Assembly: GCA_016219145.1 (NCBI GenBank)
Contig: JACRCG010000267.1
Coordinates: 1 to 10,601 of the forward strand
Length of the DNA stretch: 10,601 nucleotides
Direction of reading: 5' to 3'
Source of the DNA: Deltaproteobacteria bacterium
GTDB taxonomy: Bacteria > Desulfobacterota > Desulfuromonadia > Geobacterales > Pseudopelobacteraceae
Part shown: positions 5,182-10,601 of the stretch, one piece after another
Layout of the letters: each line of letters opens with the position of its first letter
Numbering within the stretch: the first letter of the stretch is position 1
Notes under the pieces: model-generated
What the model was told of the DNA's origin: nothing
Database searches by the model: none
The model's input: only the letters and a program-made list of their open reading frames with translations
Made by a program: the position numbers and the translations under genes

Positions 5182-5201
5182 AAAATCAGAGCTATTTCTG
5201 A
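5182..5201 (-). terminator. Weak candidate terminator at the end of the TPR gene
   Basis: On the minus strand TCAGA (5197-5201), a 6-base loop and TCTGA (5186-5190) are followed by TTTT (5182-5185). The short AT-rich stem overlaps the stop codon of the TPR gene. It may reduce read-through into tRNA-Arg but is too weak to be sure of. Confidence 0.25.
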
Positions 5202-6112
5202 TAGCGTTCCACAAAACTCTCTACCTGACGGGCTGTTTCGCTATTCTTGTCAAGCTCCAGGTAACGCTTCCAGATTTGAAGCGCCTTGGGGATATCGTTC
5301 AGGTCAAAGGCGTACACATAGCCGCTGTTATAGAGGCTTTCCAGATTATACGGGTCTATCTTGAATGCTTTTTCAAAATTTGCCAGCGCCCTGGTAAAAT
5401 CGCCTTTCTGGCGATACATGGCTCCCTGATCATTCAAAATGTTGGCGTCTTCAGGACGCAGGGCCAGTGCCTTGTTATAGGCCGCTATGGCATCGTCGGG
5501 ACGGTCGGCGTCAAAATAGGCGTTTCCGAGGAGAGTCCATGCCTCTGGGTTGGATGGTTCTATCGCAGTTTTACTCAATAGTTCCTTTATTTTCTGCGCA
5601 GTTTCCGGGTTTGCCTCATGCGCCGGGACAGATTCGCTCTCTTCCACGGCCACTGGCGCCGGTTCCTCACGCTCTTCCTCAATTTCTTCTTCCTCAAGCA
5701 CCGGGCAAATCTTCTGTGCCGCCAGATCCAGCACCGAACCGGGGATAATAATCTCCGCCAGTTCGCCCCCTTTCAGACGTTTCAACCTTGCTCTTCCAGT
5801 CCCGAAAATGTCGATCAAACCCAGAATGGCATTCTGTTCGCTGCAATCAATTTCATAATATTCAAGGTGCGAGCGATACCCTTTTTCTCCGTATTCCTTG
5901 CCGGCATCCTTTCGCTCGTTGTTTCCAAGAGGGGTGAAGCGCAGCCAGACGGCCAATCGCCCCTGTTGTGTGAGGCGTACCGACTCTTCATCCAGCGCCA
6001 CCTGGTGGCGTGACGTGGCGGTCAGGCCTTGCCATTGCACCGCCCTGGCCGGCTTTGGGAGAACGCACAACATGAATGTCAGTGTGGCGATTGATATGGA
6101 CAGCCTGGTCAT
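5192..6112 (-). CDS. Secreted tetratricopeptide-repeat protein
   Basis: A 306-residue exported protein in three parts. A Sec signal peptide (1-24) has a hydrophobic core SISIATLTFMLCVL and probable cleavage after PARA. A domain at about 25-137 (VQWQGL..., VWLRFT, YRSHLEYYEIDCSEQNA, IDIFGTG) resembles the surface-adhesin-E-like fold, with Cys90 and Cys136 as a possible disulfide pair. A strongly acidic Glu-rich linker (139-170) follows, then three clear TPR units at about 188-221, 222-255 and 256-290 (for example NPEAWTLLGNAYFDADRPDD and DANILNDQGAMYRQKGDFTR). TPRs bind proteins, so a periplasmic scaffolding role is likely; partners are unknown. The ATG at 6112 has GGGGGAG only two bases upstream, unusually close, but no better start exists. 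It begins 15 bases after the DUF255 gene's stop, so the two form an operon. Confidence 0.85.
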   Translation of the reverse strand: MTRLSISIATLTFMLCVLPKPARAVQWQGLTATSRHQVALDEESVRLTQQGRLAVWLRFTPLGNNERKDAGKEYGEKGYRSHLEYYEIDCSEQNAILGLIDIFGTGRARLKRLKGGELAEIIIPGSVLDLAAQKICPVLEEEEIEEEREEPAPVAVEESESVPAHEANPETAQKIKELLSKTAIEPSNPEAWTLLGNAYFDADRPDDAIAAYNKALALRPEDANILNDQGAMYRQKGDFTRALANFEKAFKIDPYNLESLYNSGYVYAFDLNDIPKALQIWKRYLELDKNSETARQVESFVERYQK

Positions 6113-6127
6113 AACTCCCCCGCGAGG

Positions 6128-8296
6128 CTATGGGTGATTCATTCTTTTTGTATATAAACCGATCCGGCTCAGAAGGCCAGCAAGTTGTTGAGGATCAGTA
6201 ACAGCGGGGTGGCAGGTCTGATCGGCGCAGATGGAAACGGAAGGGTTTCCGCTTGTATATTCTCGTCTCACGGCAAGGTTTGGAAGTGTATGCTGCTTCA
6301 GTTCGCGCAGCATGGCGGACAGTTCCGGACACCCTTTTGCCCCGGCAAAGGTGGCCACCACAGCTTCGGTATCCAGTAACGACAGCACCTGTAACGCGCC
6401 CAGATGTCCCAGCGGATTACGTTCCAGCTCCCCGAGGCAGCCAGCCAGCGCCAAGCGGGCCGCGTCGGCCAGCTCCGGCTTCTCGCAGATCCATGACAGA
6501 CGGAGCAGCAGTTGTGCCGTGACTGAAAAGGCTGAAGGTGTGACGCCGTCATGATCGCTGGAAACACGGATCGGCATCTGCTCGGCGTCTCTGCCGGTCA
6601 AGGTGAACTCCCCGCTCTCCGGATCCCGGAACAGTCGCAGCAACTCCTGCGCCAGCAGATTGGCCTCATCCAGCCATCTGGTATCCAGAGTGGCTTCGTA
6701 GAGTTCCAGAAACCCTGACGCCAGAAAGGCATAATCTTCCAGGAAGGCCGGGATTTCGGAGGGAGTGTGCAGATAGCTGCGCAGCAGCCGTCCGTCATCC
6801 CGTCGCATTGAGCCGAGAATAAATGTCGCTGCCCTGGCGGCCCGCTCCAGGTACTCCGCTTTACCGCAGACAGCGCCTGCTCTGGCCAGCGCCGCGATCA
6901 TCAGCCCGTTCCAGGATGTAATTACCTTGTCATCCCGCAGAGGCCTGATCCGGCCTGACCTGCGCTGGAGCAGCACGGCGCGGCTGTGCTCAAGAACCTG
7001 GGCGGTCCGGCCGGAATCCAGGCCGGCGCGTCGGCAGAATTCATCCAGCGGCACAGGGATATTAAGGATATTGTTCTCCTCAAAATTACCCTCTTCGGTA
7101 ATGTCGAAATAGCGGCAGAAGAGCTCGCCGTCATCCCCGAGGCATGCCACGACCTCCTGTTTATCCCAGACGTAGAACTTGCCCTCCACCCCCTCTGAAT
7201 CTGCATCCAGGGCCGAACAGAACGCACCTTCGGCGGATAGCAGCTCCCGCTCGGCAAAGGTGAAGATCTCGTCGGCCATACTGCTGAAAAAGGGATCGGC
7301 AGTGGCCTGGTACGCCTCAACCGCAACCATGGCCAGCATGGCCTGATCATAGAGCATCTTTTCAAAATGCGGGGCCAGCCAGACCGGATCGACCGAGTAA
7401 CGGTGCAGGCCGCCCCCCAACTGATCCCAGATGCCGCCGCATCTCATCTTGCGCAGGGTGTGAAGCGCCATCTGGAGAGCCCCCTCGCTCCCCGGGGCCT
7501 GGTTCACATTTCCCTCCCATTCAAGGGGAGGGGCAGGGTGGGGATGGGGTCGCCGCTGCCGGATCAGCCAGCTTAAGTAAATCGGCATCGGAAACTTGGG
7601 GGCGTTGCCGAAACCGCCATTAGTCCGGTCGTATATACCGGATAACTGTCGCAGCGCTTTTTCAGAAATCGAAAAAACTTCGGGGTTAACTGCTGAAGAG
7701 CCACGTTTTCCGAGAGAATCCAGCTCAGTCATGATTTTCCGGCAGTTGCTTTCAATCATGTCCGGACGCTGCCGCCAGAGGGCAGCGATGTTGCCCAGCA
7801 GCTCCATCAGCCCGCTCATTCCACCTCTTTTCCGTTTGGGCAGGTAGGTGATGGCCATGAAGGGGTGTTTGTCGGGTGTCATGAAAATATTGAGCGGCCA
7901 GCCGCCGCTGCCGGTCAGCAGTTGCGAGACGGTCATGTAGAAGTCGTCAATGTCGGGGCGCTCCTCGCGATCAACCTTTATGCAAACAAAGTGGCTGTTC
8001 AGCAGGGCGGCCACTTCATTGTCCTCAAACGATTCGTGCGCCATGACGTGACACCAGTGGCAGGTGGCGTAGCCGATTGAAAGCAGGATCGGCAAGTTTT
8101 CCTCTCTGGCTTTGGCAAAGGCTGCCTCACCCCATTCATACCACTTGACCGGGTTTTCGGCGTGCTGAAGCAGGTAAGGGCTGCGGGCGAAGATCAGGCG
8201 GTTGAAGCGCTCGCCGCCGTCAGGTGGGAGGGCGCTTTTGTCGATATTCATCAGCGAAGCAACGTAGGCGGCGGTGTCTTGATTTGTTGTGGTCAT
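6128..8296 (-). CDS. DUF255 thioredoxin-domain protein (YyaL/SPATA20 type)
   Basis: A 722-residue cytosolic protein of the family called thioredoxin domain-containing protein, YyaL or SPATA20. The N-terminal thioredoxin-like domain (about 28-195) has the family hallmarks SPYLLQHAENPVKWYEWG (39-56), IGYATCHWCHVMAHESFED (74-92, with the CHWC pair Cys79/Cys82), VDREERPDID (108-117) and GSGGWPLNIFMTPD (129-142). The rest is an alpha/alpha-barrel domain like N-acylglucosamine epimerases, with GGFGNAPKFPMP (227-238), GGIWDQLGGGLHRYSVD (287-303) and PHFEKMLYDQAML (309-321). The function of this conserved family is not settled. A GC-rich palindromic repeat inserted in frame adds about 20 residues (roughly 248-271) between these motifs, which may explain a length somewhat above the usual 670-700. 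The ATG at 8296 has CGGAG five to six bases upstream. First gene of the operon with the TPR protein. Confidence 0.93.
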   Translation of the reverse strand: MTTTNQDTAAYVASLMNIDKSALPPDGGERFNRLIFARSPYLLQHAENPVKWYEWGEAAFAKAREENLPILLSIGYATCHWCHVMAHESFEDNEVAALLNSHFVCIKVDREERPDIDDFYMTVSQLLTGSGGWPLNIFMTPDKHPFMAITYLPKRKRGGMSGLMELLGNIAALWRQRPDMIESNCRKIMTELDSLGKRGSSAVNPEVFSISEKALRQLSGIYDRTNGGFGNAPKFPMPIYLSWLIRQRRPHPHPAPPLEWEGNVNQAPGSEGALQMALHTLRKMRCGGIWDQLGGGLHRYSVDPVWLAPHFEKMLYDQAMLAMVAVEAYQATADPFFSSMADEIFTFAERELLSAEGAFCSALDADSEGVEGKFYVWDKQEVVACLGDDGELFCRYFDITEEGNFEENNILNIPVPLDEFCRRAGLDSGRTAQVLEHSRAVLLQRRSGRIRPLRDDKVITSWNGLMIAALARAGAVCGKAEYLERAARAATFILGSMRRDDGRLLRSYLHTPSEIPAFLEDYAFLASGFLELYEATLDTRWLDEANLLAQELLRLFRDPESGEFTLTGRDAEQMPIRVSSDHDGVTPSAFSVTAQLLLRLSWICEKPELADAARLALAGCLGELERNPLGHLGALQVLSLLDTEAVVATFAGAKGCPELSAMLRELKQHTLPNLAVRREYTSGNPSVSICADQTCHPAVTDPQQLAGLLSRIGLYTKRMNHP
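7484..7560. repeat. Palindromic GC-rich repeat inserted within the DUF255 coding sequence
   Basis: CCCTCCC (7512-7518) and GGGAGGG (7526-7532) form a 7-bp inverted repeat around ATTCAAG, flanked by GGGGCAGGGTGGGGATGGGG. This sequence style (CCCCACCCTGCCCCTCCCCTT with an AAGGGGAGGG palindrome) is one I associate with intergenic repeats of Geobacter-type genomes. Here it encodes a low-complexity tract (RRPHPHPAPPLEWEG) at a loop position of the protein, with the frame kept open. The limits are estimated from where family-like protein sequence stops and resumes. Confidence 0.6.
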
Positions 8297-8396
8297 AACT
8301 GCTCCGGAGAATAAGACAAGACGGATGATTGTCCTGTATACCGCTTTTCAGGAGGCGGCAACGGCTCAATATTGTCTCAACGTACACCCATTCTGG

Positions 8397-9365
8397 TCAA
8401 GTCTCTACAAGATGCGGCAAATACTCAGTCACCAGTTCCAGAACTCTATCAGACTGGAGAGCATCACGCCGTCGCCGGAGTGGTTCCCGGTCCGGCTGTT
8501 CAGACATCCATTTCTTGAATCTGGTGAATAGAACGGGCGATACGGTATTTATCCGTGCCATGTGGCCAGACGTTGCAACAATCATGGTTGAAAAACGAGG
8601 CCCGTCAAGCAGAAGTCCGGCATTTCTGGCCTGCACAGCGTAGAACTCATCTTCTTCATCGGACAGCCTGAGAGGGTGGGGGTCATCATGATTTGCTTCT
8701 CTTCGAATGATGTCGATTTCAAAGCCTTTACTGTTAACAGCCGTATATTTCTGATCGAATCGGATTTCAAAGGTTGGATCGACCTTTTTGATGATATTGA
8801 GCATTGAAGAGCCGGTATGCCCGATTTTCTCAAAAAAACTGAGTCGTTTGCGCGTATCCCGAAGCAGATCGATATCATTGGTTGCCAGGGCATCGGAATC
8901 TCCGAACCGGACGCCGGCAGCAGCCTCATATGCATAAAGCGCATGGGTGCCAACCACAATGAAATACTCAGACAATCCTGATTTCTCGATCTGGTTGAGT
9001 ATTTCAACAAGCAAGCGCGGGGCACGGCCAACCTGCAACACCCGGTTCAATTTCTGATGGTGGGTGAGTCTCGCTGTCAGGTCTGACAATCTCTGTTCAG
9101 CCTGTTTTTTCCTTGCAGTAAAGCTTTCGTAGATGCGTACTGTTTCTTCAGAGCGCGGCCCCAGGCTTTTTTGAGCATTACGCGTCGAAGTTCGAATCAG
9201 ATACTCGGCTCTGCCCTGGTGTTTCCAGAACATGCCGCCACGCACATCCGCCGCTTTTTTTCGTGCATCCTCCCAAGCCTCAAAAGTTGCTCGCGCGTCA
9301 AGGTACTGGCGTCTGGCCTCATCGCTGATATCCTGGAACAGATTGTTTTTCAGTGTATTTGACAT
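8397..9365 (-). CDS. Stand-alone nucleotidyltransferase (PF12281-like)
   Basis: A 322-residue cytosolic protein of the polymerase-beta-type nucleotidyltransferase superfamily, closest in appearance to the NTP_transf_8 (PF12281) group. Residues 1-110 are helical and charged, with a coiled-coil-like segment at about 76-106. The catalytic domain shows FIVVGTHALYAYEAAAG (135-151), where the usual GG/GS pair is replaced by GT. It then has TNDIDLL (162-168), with Asp164 and Asp166 as the metal-binding DxD, and FEIDII (215-220), with Asp218 as the likely third carboxylate. The substrate is unknown. The superfamily includes AbiEii-type toxins and MNT antitoxins, but no partner gene adjoins, so a toxin-antitoxin role is not supported. 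I chose the ATG at 9365; a TTG at 9401 would add 12 residues. No clear ribosome binding site is seen for either. The preceding 119 bases are AT-rich and probably hold its promoter. Confidence 0.75.
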   Translation of the reverse strand: MSNTLKNNLFQDISDEARRQYLDARATFEAWEDARKKAADVRGGMFWKHQGRAEYLIRTSTRNAQKSLGPRSEETVRIYESFTARKKQAEQRLSDLTARLTHHQKLNRVLQVGRAPRLLVEILNQIEKSGLSEYFIVVGTHALYAYEAAAGVRFGDSDALATNDIDLLRDTRKRLSFFEKIGHTGSSMLNIIKKVDPTFEIRFDQKYTAVNSKGFEIDIIRREANHDDPHPLRLSDEEDEFYAVQARNAGLLLDGPRFSTMIVATSGHMARINTVSPVLFTRFKKWMSEQPDREPLRRRRDALQSDRVLELVTEYLPHLVET

Positions 9366-9467
9366 AAATCGAGAATTACACTGAAAAGCTTTTAAAATCA
9401 ATATAATATTTCAAAATACGATTTAGTGATGCCCAATGCTCTGATCATTTTGCAAACAAATTATTTC

Positions 9468-9480
9468 CTGCCGGCGGCAG
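9468..9480 (-). terminator. Small hairpin after the helicase gene
   Basis: On the minus strand CTGCC-GCC-GGCAG forms a compact 5-bp hairpin four bases after the helicase stop codon, followed by GAAATAATTTG rather than a clean T run. It could act as a weak terminator or a 3'-end stabiliser. Little more can be said. Confidence 0.25.
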
Positions 9481-9484
9481 AGCC

Positions 9485-10601
9485 CTAATCCCCCAGCATC
9501 CGCGCAAAAAAATCCGCCGCCAGATCGATCGGCTCAGCTGATTCAGCACCAGCATCACCAGCTGCCCCACTCAGCAGGTGCTCGGGTATCTCGGACAGAA
9601 AACGGCTCGGCTTGCGCTGCTCCAGCGTGCCGTACTTGCGGCGGGTCAGGCAGCGCGAGATAGTCAGATATTTCCTGGCCCTGGTAATCCCGACATAGCA
9701 GAGGCGGCGCTCCTCGGCCACGGTCGGATCTTCCTCGATCGAGCGTTTGTGCGGCAGCAGATCTTCCTCCATCCCGACCAGCCAGACATGGCTGAACTCA
9801 AGCCCCTTGCTGGAGTGCAGCGACATCAGCGTGACGGCGTTCTTGCCATGCTCCTTGCCGTCTTCATCAGGCTTGTCCTCGTCCATCAGGGAGATCCGCT
9901 CCAGAAAGGCCGAGAGCGTTGCGCGCGGGGTCTGCGCTTCAAAGGCGGCCAGCGAGTTTACAATCTGCTCGATGTTCTCGATCCTTTTTCTGGCCTGGGG
10001 AGCGTCGTTCAAGGTGCGGTACAGCTCGTCGTCGATCCGTAGGCGGTTGAACAGCGCATTTACCTGCGCTCCCATGTTGTAGGAAGTAAAACCGGCAATC
10101 AGCTCCTTCATCATGCGATGGAAGGCCAGAACGGATTTTTTGGACGATTCGGAAATCTCGGTGATCTCTGCCACCCGTCCAAGTGCTTCAAAGAGCGGCA
10201 CACTGCGCTCCATCGACCACTGGTTCAGCTTGAGCATGGTGGTGTCGCCGATGCCTCGGCGGGGGAAATTGATAATTCGCAGTAGCGAGGCTTCATCGCT
10301 CTGATTGTCGATTACCTTCAGGTAGGCGATGGCATCCTTGACCTCTTTGCGCTCATAAAACTGCTGGCCGCCGATCACGACATAGGGGATGCGCTCCAGG
10401 CGCAGTTTTTCCTCAAAGGCCCGGCTCTGGGCGTTGGAGCGGTACAGGATCGCCATGTCGGCCCAGCGCAGCTTGTCGCGGTACTGCTCCAGAATCATCA
10501 TCTCAACAACTTTGGCCGCCTCATCCTCCTCGCTGTCCGCCACCAGCAGGTCGATTTCACGCCCCTTGCCGCTGGCGGTCCAGAGCGCCTTGTCTGTGCG
10601 G
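9485..10601 (-). CDS. UvrD/Rep-family superfamily-1 DNA helicase, C-terminal part (partial)
   Basis: The last 371 residues of a 3'-5' DNA helicase; the N-terminal ATPase motifs lie beyond the right edge. The frame is already open at the edge with TDKALWTASGKGREIDLLVA, the strand before motif IV in this family. Motif IV is AILYRSNAQSRAFEEKLR (fragment residues about 50-67), then IPYVVIGGQQFYERKEVKD. Motif V is VTLMSLHSSKGLEF (256-269) followed by VGMEEDLLPH. Motif VI is EERRLCYVGITRAR (296-309), with the arginine finger in GITRAR. The ending PSRFLSEIPEHLL, then a short Ala-rich tail, resembles Rep/PcrA. The LMSLHSSKGLEF and AIAYLKVIDNQSDEASLLRI stretches look closer to Rep than to UvrD, but I leave the symbol blank. 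Expected role: clearing proteins from DNA during replication or repair. Confidence 0.93.
   Translation of the reverse strand, partial: RTDKALWTASGKGREIDLLVADSEEDEAAKVVEMMILEQYRDKLRWADMAILYRSNAQSRAFEEKLRLERIPYVVIGGQQFYERKEVKDAIAYLKVIDNQSDEASLLRIINFPRRGIGDTTMLKLNQWSMERSVPLFEALGRVAEITEISESSKKSVLAFHRMMKELIAGFTSYNMGAQVNALFNRLRIDDELYRTLNDAPQARKRIENIEQIVNSLAAFEAQTPRATLSAFLERISLMDEDKPDEDGKEHGKNAVTLMSLHSSKGLEFSHVWLVGMEEDLLPHKRSIEEDPTVAEERRLCYVGITRARKYLTISRCLTRRKYGTLEQRKPSRFLSEIPEHLLSGAAGDAGAESAEPIDLAADFFARMLGD

Noticed and set aside
5276..8080. Many long frames on both strands within 5276-8080
   Set aside because: Shadows of the TPR and DUF255 genes, which show continuous conserved motifs.
9578..10304. 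Plus-strand frames opposite the helicase
   Set aside because: Antisense to conserved helicase motifs IV-VI.
1..10601. CRISPR arrays, rRNA, riboswitches, prophage genes
   Set aside because: No regularly spaced repeats, conserved RNA elements or phage proteins were seen beyond the features listed.

Overview
The window looks like chromosomal DNA of a Geobacter-type bacterium (Desulfuromonadota/Geobacterales, GC roughly in the mid-50s %). This is an inference from the gene families: a DUF4382 lipoprotein, a DUF6502 protein, a DUF4197 remnant, a GTHALYAYEAAAG-type nucleotidyltransferase, and a GC-rich palindromic repeat of a kind I associate with Geobacter genomes. Almost everything real is on the minus strand. 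The exceptions are one small plus-strand ORF and one truncated gene in the middle.

Left part (1-3044). The first 60 codons of a bifunctional aminoglycoside-phosphotransferase-like/ATP-binding protein run off the left edge, with a visible ribosome binding site and a plausible promoter. To its right is a minus-strand factor-independent terminator. This closes a two-gene operon read leftward: a DUF6502 putative DNA-binding protein, then a DUF4382 lipoprotein starting 2 nt after the first gene's stop. A perfect 7-bp palindrome lies in the probable promoter of this operon.

Middle part (3045-5047), an accessory patch. It holds a REP-like hairpin, two copies of an IS21-type right-end motif with no transposase, and a 15-bp tandem repeat that abuts the IS end and folds against the start of an unrecognised 80-residue ORF. 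Next comes a HigB2/HigA2-type toxin-antitoxin operon with an operator-like palindrome on its promoter and an apparently leaderless toxin gene. The C-terminal half of a DUF4197 gene follows, broken exactly at the toxin-antitoxin promoter, then a small antibiotic-biosynthesis-monooxygenase-like gene behind a duplicated ribosome-binding/start segment. The patch ends at an intact tRNA-Arg(TCG) gene.

Right part (5125-10601), mostly housekeeping. A secreted TPR protein follows a DUF255 (YyaL/SPATA20-type) thioredoxin-domain protein by 15 nt, as an operon. The DUF255 gene carries an in-frame palindromic repeat insertion. Further right are a stand-alone nucleotidyltransferase and the C-terminal part of a Rep/UvrD superfamily-1 helicase that runs off the right edge.

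I see no convincing new multi-gene defence system. The best leads are the layered accessory patch, the repeat inside a coding sequence, the DUF6502/DUF4382 operon with its palindrome, and the duplicated start region of the monooxygenase-like gene.
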